Source of the DNA: Symbiodinium kawagutii
Taxonomy: Eukaryota > Sar > Dinophyceae > Suessiales > Symbiodiniaceae
Direction of reading: 5' to 3'
Length of the DNA stretch: 64,000 nucleotides
Assembly: GCA_009767595.1 (NCBI GenBank)
Contig: VSDK01001250.1
Location: forward strand, 87,473 to 151,472
Below, in pieces: positions 1-11,752 of this stretch. A program made the translations under genes and the position numbers. The notes beneath the pieces are model-generated. The model was given only the letters and a program-made list of their open reading frames with translations. It did no database searches and was not told the origin of the DNA. Within the stretch, counting starts at the first letter, position 1, and each line of letters begins with the position of its first letter.

Positions 1-570
1 AGATTTCATGCATTAGAGTTGTGGGCGTTTTGTGAGGGTAATTTTGTGCTGTTCAAGTACTTGGTGGTTTCTCAAAATAAGGATACCCCGAAATCATCCT
101 TTATCACCCATTCATATCGATAAGCCAACCATTTTGGTGTACATGGTGCGGTGCCATTGGTGAGTCGCATGGGCATTGCCCCTCATGTTCATAAATATGC
201 AGAGTAGCTGATGCTTCATCCCACCGGTGAGAAGAAGTTCCCATAAGCGGCTACCAGGGTCACTGGAATCAGGGCACCGACCGTTTTCCCAACTAGGAAG
301 ACCTTTGGATAGCCAAACACTTTCACAATGGCATTTGCACAAGAGTGATGAGCATTTGACATATCATTTGGAGAGAGAGAGAGAGAGGGCGAATGACATG
401 TCCCAATACATGGCTTTGTTTGATAGTGCTTGTTCATCCACAGTGATGTGGCGATAACGTGAGTTTTTATTTTCTTCACTACCGATCAGACCCGTTGATG
501 ATATTTCAAAAATCTTTGTTTGTGTTTGGTGCCACCTTAGGGCGTTGTTTCACGCTTATCGCATGGGCAG
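1..570. other. non-coding, with half of a family-5 element and a GA run
   Basis: No convincing exon. Positions 62-105 resemble the left half of the family-5 inverted-repeat element described below (GGTGGTTTCTCA then a run ending AAATCATCC). A short (GA)n run lies at about 370-389. The rest is unremarkable intron-like or intergenic DNA. Confidence 0.4.
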
Positions 571-646
571 GTGCAGAGAAGCTGAGTGATAGAACATGGC
601 ATCCTCCACTGCATTGGGAGGATGTTCCCGTTATGTGCTGCCCCGG
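571..646 (+). CDS. coding exon, unidentified (possibly same gene as the EF-hand exons)
   Basis: Follows an acceptor (gcatgggcag at 561-570) and ends at a GTACAA donor at 647. It encodes 24 residues including RTWHPPLHWEDVPVMCCP. It ends with two bases of a codon, and the next block (from 955) starts with one base, so the two join in phase. The 308-nt intron between them holds a family-5 element. No domain is recognised in this exon alone. Confidence 0.45.
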
Positions 647-738
647 GTACAAAATCAGTTAGCTTCCATCTGCACAAGCGATAGTGGCCAGTTTTGCCCA
701 TTGCAACCAAGAGTCATTGTTATCAACTTTCATGATAT

Positions 739-853
739 GGTGGCTTCTCAAAACAGGGGTACCCCCAAATCATCCAGCTTATACATTTTCAAAGAGATTC
801 ACGCAATTAACAAACCATATTTGGGTCCTCTATTCTCAGAAACCCTCATTTGG
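739..853 (+). mobile_element. family-5 introner-like element
   Basis: Left terminus GGTGGCTTCTCAAAAC with the family's GTACCCCCAAATCATCC block; right terminus CTCTATTCTCAGAAACCCTC. The ends are imperfect inverted repeats (GGTGGTTTCTCA / TGAGAAACC). It lies inside the inferred intron 647-954. Confidence 0.55.
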
Positions 854-954
854 TTGGTCATATCTCTATCGATTCCCCTGATCCTTGGCTGGACCCCCGG
901 GTACGTTCTCATAACCTATCTACCACGCTGCCAGTAACTTGCCGGTGGCCCCAG

Positions 955-1033
955 GATGGACCGAGAAAACGTCAACTATGTGAGCTTCATGGACTGCGAT
1001 AGAGCGGGCCAAGAATTCTTGATAACGGTCTTA
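955..1033 (+). CDS. coding exon, unidentified
   Basis: Acceptor ccccag ends at 954. After one phase base the frame reads MDRENVNY, then either a GTGAGC donor at 980 or onward through SFMDCDRAGQEFLITV to a TAA at 1034. The donor version gives a 25-nt exon, and both are possible. Phase agrees with the exon ending at 646. No family is recognised. Confidence 0.45.
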
Positions 1034-1036
1034 TAA

Positions 1037-1813
1037 TTCATGGGGGCTCAGTAATCACCATCAACCATTCATAAAGCCTGGTTAAGGTCATTTGTTTCGG
1101 TGGGATGGCCTTTGGGTGTCACCTCCCCGTAATGGCTTGTGATAAATGACTTGTAAATGTGAAACGGCTCATGATGGTTGAAAACAATGGTCATTGGTCA
1201 ATCGAGCCTTTTATTGCTATCATTAAATCTTGGCGTTAGAAGTTGCTTGGTTTATACTCCAATTGTGAGCGTGACAATATTCATTTGTTCGGGTTGATAA
1301 TCATTCACGCATTGTGGTACTAGTGGTTGGTAACTTGTTTTTTCATCATGAAGGTACCGTGATTGTCAGTCTTGAGTAGCTTTTTTCACAGGACGCCAGT
1401 TGGTTTGGAATTGCTAAGAATTGAACTAAAGCCATGAACACACCACGGCAAACATCTATAAACAAGTTCTTGAGAAAATGTATACAACCACTCGGCAAAC
1501 AGCCAAGAGTCGGGTGCTTGACAAGATTCGGCAAGATGGTGCAAGATAGCTTTGTCCCACTGCCTACCCTGCGTGGTGGGAGAGTGGCCGGGAACCACAC
1601 TGGGTGAACCTACGACATAAACTAGCTAAGCAATAGCCATGACAAAGGCTGGTTTACGCCCAAGTTGTTGGTCACCCCATTATCGTTTGTGTTATTTTTG
1701 TTATTCTCATTATTACTACTATTATTCTCGCTGCACAAAAAACATTGTTATTAACTATTATTATTGGCATTCTTTATCACTATAATCAACAAAAAAGTCG
1801 TCCAATTTCCCAG
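1037..1813. other. intron-like stretch
   Basis: About 0.8 kb with no convincing exon. It is AT-rich, with short TTATTA runs around 1690-1770 just upstream of the acceptor of the next exon. Confidence 0.4.
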
Positions 1814-1941
1814 CCGCCTACACCGCCGGTTGCCGCCAGGATGTGCGGGAGGCCGCGAATTCCCCGGAGCTGAAGGATTTCTTGGAGTCCATGGGCATCT
1901 CCACCGATGATATCTGGACGCCGGTCCATGGCGGCTCTGAG
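1814..1941 (+). CDS. coding exon upstream of the EF-hand; channel-like protein, partial
   Basis: Acceptor (atttcccag) ends at 1813; a possible donor GTCCTT begins at 1942, with another GT at GTCCAT in 1924-1929. Two phase bases plus 42 codons with strong G/C at third positions, including SPELKDFLESMGISTDDIW. In dinoflagellate voltage-gated-channel-like proteins, a stretch of the type '..yl.slgi...daW' directly precedes an EF-hand 'lFrlLDtD.sG', which is what the 5351 exon supplies. The family link is inference from these short motifs. Tandem repeats follow from 2034 in the downstream intron. Confidence 0.65.
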
Positions 1942-2033
1942 GTCCTTGAATGATGGTTAATCAATGTTAGTCATAACAGGGGAAATCAACAAGAATGACC
2001 AACAAGGATGAATGGTATATCAATAATTTAACA

Positions 2034-2290
2034 GTTAATCAACAAGAATGACCAACAAGAACGGTACTTAATCAACAAGAATGACCAACAAGAACGGTAG
2101 TTTATCAACAGGAACGACCAACAAGAACGGTAGTTTATCAACAGGAATGACCAACAAGAACGGTAGTTTATCAACAGGAATGACCAACAAGAACCGTAGT
2201 TTATCAACAGGAATGACCAACAAGAACGGTAGTTTATCAACAGGAATGACCAACAAGAACGGTAGTTTATCAACAGGAATGAGCAACAAG
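2034..2290. repeat. 33-bp minisatellite, about 7-8 copies
   Basis: Direct repeats with unit AATGACCAACAAGAACGGTA followed by GTTTATCAACAGG. Being a multiple of three, it makes open frames on both strands (MTNKNGSLSTG units), which are repeat artefacts. It lies in the intron after the 1814 exon. Related, more degenerate units continue to about 2600. Confidence 0.85.
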
Positions 2291-2329
2291 AATGAATGGT
2301 ATAATTATCAATGATTTAATAGTCAATCA

Positions 2330-4650
2330 ACACGAATGACCGATAATAATGGGGTATAACATGATGTAACCCAACAAAAATTCTTGAATAATCAGGATTA
2401 ATACTGGTCCATGAATAATAATGGCCCTAATAGTGGTGGTTCATCAGCAAGAATGACCCATTGATAATGGTTAATCAATGTTCATCATGACAGGGGATAA
2501 TGACCAACATTAGTCATGACAGGGGAAAATGACCAAGAAGAAGGGTAAAACCAAACAAGAATGACCATTAATAATGGTTTACTCATTAAAGGTGGCAGGG
2601 AATAATGACCAACAAGAATTGTATAAACCCGTAGTGGTGTCTTGAAATAGTGAACCCCAAAAATGGTTTGCTCATTACAAATTTCTTGCTAAGCATGACT
2701 CTTATTGGATGGTTTTATTGGGGCACCATTATTCGGAGAAACCGCCAGATGGTGGCAACTCAAAACACCCAGACAAATCTGATGGTGTTCAGGTACCCTC
2801 ATTTGTGAACAAAGCCGTTTCTGCTTAGCTTGCAACATCCTTTTGATCAAAAGTGGTTCTGTTACTAGTTCTATGACAATTCTATGATTATTTGTGCTTT
2901 TGTTCACTTTTAGTTTTGGCCTCCCCTCACCAGTACAATATCATAGCTAACAACCACGCTAACAAGACAGATGCTGGCAGTGGGCATGCTTGCTTCGTCA
3001 AAGTTATCGGTGCACCCTCTAGCTCAGCGTCGTAACACGGCAACCAAGATGTTGGCATGTTCAAACGTTAAAAACATGTCAAACAATCATGCCTTAGACT
3101 TGGCGGGAGTGCATGTAACACGGCCGGGCAGGGGCGTCCGACACCTTGTTTTTGAAGTTTGATTGTGGTATTGTGCCAAACCATAGCGCCACTGCCATTT
3201 TATGTTCATGGGCACAATGCAAAAGCATTGTGAGGGTCTCTGAAAATGAGGGTTCCAATCGCAAGTCCACCCTGTTCTTTACTTGTAGATCCTTTCAGCA
3301 TATGCACAGGGAGTTTGACTTTTCCACACACTTTCAAAGCATCCTCACAAGCTTCTCCTGAAGCCTTCAACCACGGCTTTGTGAGGTGGCGAATCCAGCA
3401 CTAGGCATAGACATAGATCTCAACAGAGTTCCCTCATTGAGAAAACCTTTTGCATCGCGTCATTTGATGCTGCATTGAATTCTATGTGTGCACATGTCAA
3501 CGCGTGCACTTACACTTCTAAATTGTGCACATGCACCCACAACATTTGGAACACCGATGCATGCGAGCCTACTTCTGATACTTATCAGCTAACCCCTGAC
3601 ACGAACGTGAACACAGCCCAACCCCAAGCCCCAGGAATCAACGCAGCAGACCTGACAGGAACGTAAATACATCCCCACCCCAACCCAAACCCACGGAACA
3701 AAACCTTAAAACCCTCCCAGTGCCCTAGGGGCGCTGCCATCTTGAAGTTGCGGATTTTGCAGCTAGCCCTCCTTCACCGGGGTATGTTCGGTACGGTCGT
3801 AGTTTGTCGTTGTCACGGTTGTTGTCCTATCATAATTTTGCCAAACCATTCAACCCTGACAAGAAACCTTTCCTCTTGTCACACAGCTTTGCACATAGCT
3901 GGTTGGCAAAACATGTCACCGCCAATTGGTTATACCCGGTAGGTAAGTCATCATTGCAGCTTCAGATGGCTTCGAGTTCTGTGTTTCATCAGGCCTGAGG
4001 GGCCCTTGCAGCGATACACTTACAAGGCGGTAATCAGTGCAAGTTGTGGCAGACCTATTTGGCCACATGAGTTGAAAAATGGTTAAGAGAGAACAGTAAA
4101 TCTAAGAAACTATATGTTGTCTATTGTATGTTATTGTTAATAGGTATGACCAGCAATGAACGGGTATGATCCATGATCATGTGTCAACAACCATCAGCAA
4201 CCACGATGCTTCCCACTACTAGCAACTGCTACCCTTTCACAGATCAACTTGGCAATGTTAAATCCACCGTTGACTCAGCTGGTTTCTCAGGATTTCTACA
4301 AGCATGCTGGTGTTGCATGATTTTCCAGCAGGTGCTAATCTACCATGGAGCCAGTATCACAATCACAACAACATGCATCATTATTAATTACTCGAACTGC
4401 TGCAGCCAACCGTTGTAAGAGAAAAAATGATTGACCATTTATGGTAATTTATTACTCATTAAAAGTGTTTGAAACTATACCGGACTACTATACCTTACAA
4501 CGAACCATGAAATCAACATCAACCTGGTCGATACGGTGCTGTAGCGGCACCCGTTGCCATGACCACTGGTCACCTGCAAGCTCCACCAGAACAGCGTCCT
4601 AAACCTGCTTGCTTATGTTTAGAAAGAGTCGGGACATATAGATGCTTCGC
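2330..4650. other. long intron-like stretch, no firm exon
   Basis: Short open frames (about 2970-3160, 3150-3360, 3480-3660) lack clear splice boundaries or strong codon bias. An imperfect duplication around 3595-3710 (CCTGACACGAACGTGAACACA versus CCTGACAGGAACGTAAATACA) is followed by C-rich runs. I see no RNA gene. Confidence 0.35.
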
Positions 4651-5298
4651 GTAAGCAAAACCCTGTGTTTCGTAAGCTCGCGTAAGCGTTTTCTTGAAAA
4701 TATGTTGCGTAAGCTGATGCGTAAGTACTTGTTAGATGTTGTAAATGTTACCTAACTAACAATTTGATTCCCTTCCTTTGGCTGCAGACTGGTTCGAAGC
4801 TTGAAAACATATGGTCAAACATGTCGATACTGGAAATTACAATCTAGGAGTCGGGAATCCGCGTAAGCTGCGCGTAAGCTTCGCGTAAGCGATTCGTAAG
4901 CAAATCTTGCCCGCTAGATCAGGTTACCCTCTGGGAGGCCCAACAATCCCAGATATGTTCTTGTATTCAGAGTATTGCTATGAATAGTTTCACAGACGTG
5001 TTGTGTTGTACTGTGTAGGCAAACCTCGCGTAGGCAAATGTTGAGTGCCTGACCCTACTGTAGGACAATCAGTGATGTCAGAACTGGCCGGAGAAGGTGG
5101 GCAAGCTCACTCTCTGGGGAAGAGCAAGTTCACTGTGCACCAAGAAAAACAAGTCTCGCGTAAGCAAATCCCTTGGGTTTTTGGCTTTTACTCGTTAACT
5201 CTCGTTCGCGTAAGTGCTGCGTAAGCCTTATCTTCTCCACAACCCCCGCGTAAGCAAAAACTGTGCGCGCGTAAGTAACGCGTAAGCAGTCGCGTAAG
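4651..5298 (+). repeat. array of GCGTAAGC motifs (splice-donor-like)
   Basis: GTAAGC or GTAAGT, usually preceded by CGC or TGC, starts at 4651, 4672, 4682, 4709, 4721, 4863, 4874, 4885, 4896, 5160, 5210, 5221, 5250, 5271, 5282 and 5293. That is sixteen copies in under 650 bp, plus a variant gtaggc near 5030. Spacing is irregular, often 10-12 or 21 bp. The array ends about 50 bp before the EF-hand exon acceptor. Function unknown. Confidence 0.85.
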
Positions 5299-5350
5299 CG
5301 AACCCATATGTCCATTGCGTAGAATCATACATTTTGGACGATGCTCTCAG

Positions 5351-5432
5351 ACCAGGACTTGGTTCGTGCTGTTAGACACCGACGAGACGGGACTGGTGGA
5401 CCTAGACGCTTTCGTTTCAGGCCGCTGCCCAG
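5351..5432 (+). CDS. coding exon with EF-hand calcium-binding loop
   Basis: Acceptor (gatgctctcag) ends at 5350; donor GTAGAC at 5433. Twenty-seven codons plus one base encode TRTWFVLLDTDETGLVDLD then AFVSGRCP. DTDETGLVDLDA fits an EF-hand loop: acidic or polar residues at positions 1, 3, 5 and 9, Gly at 6, hydrophobic at 8. Position 12 is Ala rather than Glu, so calcium affinity may be low. F-x-L-L-D-x-D-x-x-G is typical of EF-hands attached to dinoflagellate channel-like proteins. It ends in phase 1, matching the phase of the 7812 exon. Confidence 0.7.
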
Positions 5433-5540
5433 GTAGACCGGTGGTAGAGGTAGAATAGGGTTAATCAGCTGGTTAATGGTTCATGATTGATAGGGGATGA
5501 AAACTAACAATAATAGGGGATATATATCAACTATAAATGG

Positions 5541-5654
5541 ATATGGGTCAAGCAGTTAACCAAGCAATAATTGGGGATAATAACCAACAAACTATAGGGA
5601 AAACAGCCTGGTTAATGATGGGGAACCAGGGGTACAGGGTTTTGACCCATAGCC
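5541..5654 (+). mobile_element. family-2 introner-like element
   Basis: Terminal inverted repeats TATGGGTCAA (left) and TTGACCCATAGCC (right). Interior shares AACCAACAAACTATAGGG and GGGAACCAGGGGTACAGGGT with the copies at 13296 and 45114. Left terminus holds G|GTCAA and right terminus CATAG, so GT and AG sit in the repeats. Confidence 0.75.
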
Positions 5655-7811
5655 CTATGATTCAGTAAAAAAGCTTGCTAATAAGCTAATAATTTTCAAT
5701 CAGCTGGTTATCAATCAGCTGGATGCATCAAAAAGCTGGCTGATAAGCTATGATGGTTGAATAAGCCATAAATGGGTCAAAGAAACACATGTTCTATAGT
5801 GTATACTGGTCATAGTAAGAATGGGTTAATAAACCGGTTTATGATATATTTAAGAGGGCAAGGGCACGCACGGGTACGGCTCACCATTGGAAACTGCCCT
5901 GGTGTCTCCCTAACAATGCCTGCCTTAAACTCACTACATTGAACCCTTGATGATTCACTCAATGTTGGGCTCATGTATCTCAATGTTGCGTTCAGTTCTT
6001 GGAATGTGTTGTGCTCAATGACGAGGTGGAGTGCCGAGCTTGCGCACTGTGTTTCCTAGACCTAGACGATTTTCTTTGGACTTAGACTTTGTGCATTGTT
6101 TGATGCTGCATTGACCAATTGGCATTATAAACTCCGACCTTTGGTGATGGACTGCAGGGTTCCAGGGGCCTGTTTTTGGCCAACTTTTATTGCAACTATG
6201 TCTGGAGTGCCGGCATGTGTCCAGAGTTCACAAAAAACTCTTGTAAACACCGTGAAGCATCAAATCGATGATTCTAACCACTTATGCATTATTGCTGATG
6301 AATAGAAACCACTAGATTGCCATCAAATATCATTCTCAGCCTCCGGTTTCTTTTCGTACCATGATTGAACTGTGCGTTGTACTACCAGTACCTATGGTTT
6401 TGACAGCCTGCATCGCATGCCTCTCCCAAGTTCAGAGCCGCAACGTAGTTGCTACATTTACTCCTTCACATGTTTGGTTTAGATGCTCAAATGCTGGAAG
6501 GAAACACAAACAGGCAGTTCTCATAGCAGACCATTCCAGAATGATATGTCTTATTTTCTGAGACAAGATGGGCCCCAAACCAGCTTTGAATTGATTTATG
6601 ACAAATTTAGCTAAGCTTAACTACTAGTTATGGGGGGTGAACTACTCCAACATATATGACTTATATGTGGCCCACCTTCTAGGTTGACGCTTCTCATTGT
6701 TTTCAACCATTGTGTGCCCTGTGCTTCAGGATGTATGCAGCTCTATGGCAACGCAAAGAGCATGCAAATGGCGAAGATGAGTTATGAGAACAAGTTTCCT
6801 GGCAGCAAGGATGCCCATCATCAACCTACCAGCGATTGTCCACTTGCACCAGCGGCAACAGCGTGACCAACAGAACAACATACAGACATGTCAACCATTG
6901 AAAAATCAAACATAGCAGCAAGCTTCAAGATGCAATCTAGTTTGTTCAAAAAGCAAAAACCACAATTTGTGCTTGTATATAAGACTGCATGTCGGTGTGT
7001 TTGTGATTGTTTGTTTAAAGAGATGCGTGCACTGGACATGTAGCAATGGACATGTGTCAGTGTGTTTTCAGCAGCTGGGTGGTACCAGCTGGTTTCGGTC
7101 CCATTGGTGTCGGGGGTTACCACCGTGTTGGAAAGGATAGTTCCTGGTTGGTGATTTCAAACATGTTTTATGTTCCCTAGTAATCATTAACCAATGGTGG
7201 GTTGACTAAGATGTTTCATGGGGGTTGAAACCACCAACTAGTTGATGATCATTAGTAATTAGCCATTATAATCATTATATGAGCCATTATTAACCATTTT
7301 AACCACTAGTGAACCAACCAACCGGGTTCCATTGTGCTGAAAACAATGGTGGACGGTGCTGGTCCTCACTGCAGCCACCAGCTGCCAGCTGTGAAAACAT
7401 CCCAACTGGTTGGCGGTGTTTTTTCCTACTGCTGAGTACCGGTTAGCCAAGCATTGTGATCATTGTGAGCTATCGTATGAGAGCTTCATCACCACAATTA
7501 CGAATGATTGTGAACCCTTAAAACCATGCTTCATGAAGCATTATTGGCTATGATCAGCGGCCATTCAGCATCAGGGGACCCTTTTTGTTCATCAATTAAC
7601 CATTACTGACCATGTGTTAGCCGCTGCTCACAGTCGTTTACAGACATTTCATCGCACTCTGGCTGAAAAATGGATTGATTATAAATCACAATGACTTAGC
7701 CAACTAGATGAATGTCCGTTAGAAACCAGAAGTTCAACCAGCAATTGAGCCATTAAACAAGCCAATCAACGAACCATCACCAACCAATGACCAACCATCC
7801 TTAAGGCTTAG
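5655..7811. other. long intron-like stretch with one family-1 element
   Basis: Lies between two phase-compatible exons. Weak open frames near 6096-6305 and 6361-6561 have no good splice context. AT-rich, with repeated GGTTAATGATGG-like words. Confidence 0.4.
7144..7241 (+). mobile_element. family-1 introner-like element
   Basis: Left end CTGGTTGGTGATTTCAAAC, right end GGGGTTGAAACCACCAACTAG. Interior TTCCCTAGTAATCATTAACC and GGTTGACTAA are shared by all family-1 copies. The termini are inverted repeats containing G|GTTGGTG and ...CCAACTAG. Confidence 0.8.
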
Positions 7812-7882
7812 CCGTCACTACGGCTCGGCGGCCCAGGCTCTTGCGTCAAGCAATGACCGCCATGGCAGATAAGCTGGACAAG
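7812..7882 (+). CDS. coding exon after the EF-hand
   Basis: Acceptor ggcttag ends at 7811; donor GTGAGG at 7883. Two phase bases then 23 codons including RRPRLLRQAMTAMADKLDK. Together with the last base of the 5351 exon it restores an intact codon (GCC), so the EF-hand exon can splice straight to it. A basic, helix-prone stretch; no domain assigned. Confidence 0.6.
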
Positions 7883-10800
7883 GTGAGGCGTCGTGGTTTT
7901 GATGGTGGATTTTGAAGGGAATTTGGATTATGTTTGTTTGTTTTTACTTTTTTGGTTGACTGGTGATTTGGAATGGTGATTCAAAATCATTTGGAACGCT
8001 TATTTGACTTGTTTTGACCTTTTCCAATGGTTTTTTGAATGGTGAATTGAATTTGGAATGGCCATTCTTTCTGAAGCAAATCCGTTCAACATCATCATTA
8101 AACAGTAATTCTTATTCAACAAGTATTTTTTGTTTGTTGGCTGGTTTTTAAAGTTTTTTTTTTTTAATTGTCTTTGAATGTTTTTTGAATGGAATGATCA
8201 TTCTCAATAAGCTTGTGAATGGTTCTTGAATGGTGACACTCCACGTTCAGGCAAAACCATTGGATGGTGTGCGAAAATGTTTTTTGAATTGTTTGGGAAT
8301 AGTTCTGGAATGGTTTTTGAATTTGTTTTGAATGGTCATGTAATTGTTAACTCATCGAGACAATAGTTTTTGAATGGTGATTTTAATAGATCAGTGGTTA
8401 ATAGTTATTGATCTAATTGTATCTAATTGTTATCATTCCAGGGGTCTTAATGATAGTTGATTTACTTGATTCTTCGATTATTAGCTGATTAATTGGGCAA
8501 ATGGTTGTGAAAGTGATTTGATCATTATACAATACTTACCAATTGTTAATGGTCGATACTTGATAGTTCATGATTTGGTGGCTGAGGAATGCTTGATAGT
8601 GGTTGGAACTTGGTATGCGTGGGGTAGTTGGTAGTTCATTCACGGTTTTCTCAGTCAATGCTTTAAAATTCTTCAATTCATGATGATTTGATGGTTGATG
8701 GTCGATTAGGGATTGATTGACGGATAAGTACTGATAAGCAGTGGTTTGTTAAAGGCTTATGGATTATGGCTTTTGGTGAATTAATGTTGGATCCCTACTA
8801 ATCAACCACCACTAGTTTAGCTCAAATAGCCGATATAGCAGGTGGCTCACGATATTTCACCATCAAAGAAACAGGGGTTTGTTTCTATGGATTTGCTTTT
8901 GAGTTAATGGTTGTCAGTCAATCAGTTGGGTGATTTTGATGATTTGATTGATGATGGCTAATTGATTAGAGATTCACTCATGCCTCATGGACGATGATTC
9001 AGAGATGGCATACTTGTTTATTGATATTGATTGTGAATATTCAGTTGACGATGACAGCTTAGTGGTTAGTTTATGGGAATTGAAATGTCGTGATTCTGTG
9101 ATATATCATGAAATGATGGCTGGCTAGTGGATCAATAACCTTGACCTAGTGGTTTAATTGATGGTTGTTCTATGCGTTGATGGTCAGTGATGACATATGA
9201 AGGTGATGATGGTGATTGAAATTCATATTGATGATCAATTGACGGCTGGATACTGATCAATTGATAGGGGATAATGGTTGATTGATGGCTTATGATGATT
9301 AATCGATAGTTGAGAATGGTTAGTGGGTGTGGAATTCTGTTCAGTCAATCAAAAAATCAGATCGGTTTGTAGTTAAGAATGATGATTATAATGCTGGGTG
9401 ACAGTCAATATTGATGGCTGATCATGTTCAACCACTACAATCATGGCTGCAAATATTGATGATTGATAGTTGTCTATGCAATCGGCAATGGAAATAATGA
9501 TGGTGAACAGTGGTTCTTGTTGATGGTCAGTGACACTCTGAAATGTTCAATCATGTCAAACGGTTAATAATTATCAAGAGAGAATGGCCTATATTTGCAA
9601 CATTCTCTAGCAACAAGAGGCGTCGATTTGTTGGTGAGAACTGTTGTGTCATTACTTGTTTAATCCTGGGGAAAGTTTTGGCTGATGAGGGAAAATAAAC
9701 GCAAAGCTATGGTCAACAACCAGATGGATGTTTGGACCCCCCTTGATTGATTGATCAATGGTGAATAGGAATGGGGAATGTTGAACGTTGCTTGGCTGGC
9801 AACGCGGCTTAGTTTATGGCAAGTCAAGTTTAATGAATAGTTAATGGATGATTGGCCATGGGTGATTCATGTTTTTTTGACACGAACAGCCACGGACGAC
9901 AGTGAGTTGATAATACTAGCTGGTGACTCGCATTTGTTGACAATTAAGTAATGACAACTTACCTTCCTGCCTGCCAGACTAAATTGGCATATCCCCAATC
10001 TTGAACATCTGCTCGAATGATTAGGAATGGTGTGCACGTCCCAGCTTACAAAGAATCTCAAGAGTTAGCAAGACCTGAATTTACCTTACGTTGTATTCTC
10101 AAGCTTCCAAAGGAGCACAAGGTTTTGAATTGCCACGCATTGCAGATGTTCATTCCACTGCAGTGCCAGGAGTTTGAAGAGCTGAAGCGATATCTGAGAA
10201 GCAGTGTCAGCAATGTTCGATGGCAAAGCCAAGTCAAGGAACAGTTTTAGCTTCCAGCTGCTGGGCAACTTGTGTGTGCTCGTGAGCATACATGTATGTC
10301 CGTATGCATACATGATTATATATATACACATGTTTATGTATGAATATGTGTTTTTTGTGATTTCTGAAAATGGGGTACCTTTAAAATGACTAATATTGAT
10401 TGGACAATCTTGGATGATTTGGGGTCTATTATATATAGGAAACACGTATATATGTATTTATCTTTATGTGTATATGCGTGTGCTGGCCGTGTTTCACATA
10501 GAACTACATGTCTATTAGATTTTTATCTCCACTTGCATATCGAAGCTCGCATGCCTTTATTTTGAGTATTCCTGCGCAAAAACATAGTGCACATGGATAT
10601 AAATATATATAATTATAAGTATATATATATATAATTTCTTTAAATACGTTATTGGTACATGACTGAATTCGCACGGGGTTTATTGTGACTGTACGCATAT
10701 GTGTAAAGCAAGGCGATGTCGCGCAGCGTCATACCATGTTCTGCAATGCAACATAGCTGGTTGTAATTTGTTGTAATGCAATTTAATCAGTACGTAATAC

Positions 10801-10937
10801 GACAACGTAGCAGTAAGAACAATGATTCTTTCCGCTGGTGTTGACATGTCGTATTATTTGCCTAGCCAATCACCGCAACACGGGATGGCATGAGTTGATG
10901 ATTGAGGTGAATTGATACCTTCGCATCGTCCCTGCAG
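7883..10937. other. 3-kb TG/AT-rich intron without exons
   Basis: Dominated by degenerate repeats of TTTTTGAATGGT and TGATGGTTGATTGATGG on the + strand. Around 10357-10445 lies a diverged family-5 copy (gatttctgaaaatggggtacc ... gatgatttggggtc). I see no coding block between 7883 and 10937. Confidence 0.5.
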
Positions 10938-11041
10938 CTGGCGAGCTGTTTCACAATGTCCAAGTCCAAGCCACTCAGCCCATGATGGGCCTACATGGGT
11001 CTACCATGGCACCTGTGTGTGAAACCTGTGCTTCATCACGG
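10938..11041 (+). CDS. coding exon, unidentified
   Basis: Acceptor ccctgcag ends at 10937; GTCAAG follows at 11042. Best frame (after two phase bases) includes GELFHNVQVQATQPMMGL and APVCETCASSR. A second frame (LASCFTMSKSKPLSP) is shorter. Product unknown. Confidence 0.45.
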
Positions 11042-11593
11042 GTCAAGCAGGGTACCCCAATGGTTTAGCATCATCCACGAGCGTGGTACATCGATTTTCG
11101 TGGATAAACACTTGGACAAACCCGAGCTTTTTTTACCGCCCGAAGACTCAAAGAGATCGGGCCCCAAGATATGCGGATGTCCTGTGCTGCTTCGTTGTCC
11201 ACACCCGATCTTTGATACCAAAGACCTGTACAAGATGGTTTTAGGGGTGTATCTAAAGCTAGGAGCTTCTAAGAGCCATATATTGTCGATAATAATCAAC
11301 TGTTCGGCAAAGAGATCGGAATCAATGTGTTTAACATGTTCAAACGTTGCGGGGCTGTTTTTACAGTATATAGATATGGTTGTTGCTCATGCTTGGCCGG
11401 CAACAAACATCCCCATGTGTTGTTCATTCCATGCGAGATGGTTGCAGCGTCACGGGCAAGCCCAGAACTTGACCAGTTCAACTGGAGGGAAGGGCAACGT
11501 TGATGCGCTGCAGGGCCGAATTTTCAATCTTTGCGATGCGCGAGCATCCCGAAGCAGTTGATCTTGTTGCGTTTGCTGATGAGTGTTGACCAA

Positions 11594-11678
11594 CGGATAT
11601 CCAAGCATTCAAAGGCTTCAAACACAACTGTAATTCCAACTGTATTCTTGGAAGCCTTTGACTGCTTGGATACCTTTT
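11594..11678. mobile_element. single inverted-repeat element
   Basis: GGATATCCAAGCATTCAAAG at the left and CTTTGACTGCTTGGATACC at the right form an imperfect inverted repeat around a short AT-rich centre (CTGTAATTCCAACTG). Size and form match the introner-like elements, but I see no other copy in the window. Confidence 0.5.
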
Positions 11679-11752
11679 TATGTTAAACACAACGCTCTAA
11701 CACAGTATAACCCAACTGTTTTCCAAGAGGATATGCTCAACATCAGCTGCAG

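Noticed and set aside
2028-2314. Three repeat-rich open frames, and a CRISPR-like look
   Set aside because: Contiguous tandem 33-bp units with no unique spacers, so a minisatellite and not a CRISPR array.
4651-5315. Minus-strand open frame with repeated FAYAR
   Set aside because: Produced by the GCGTAAGC array; no other support for coding.
10995-11561. 188-codon plus open frame
   Set aside because: No consistent codon bias, no splice pair, and no domain-like segments; only the first part overlaps a better exon in another frame. Some of it could still be exonic.
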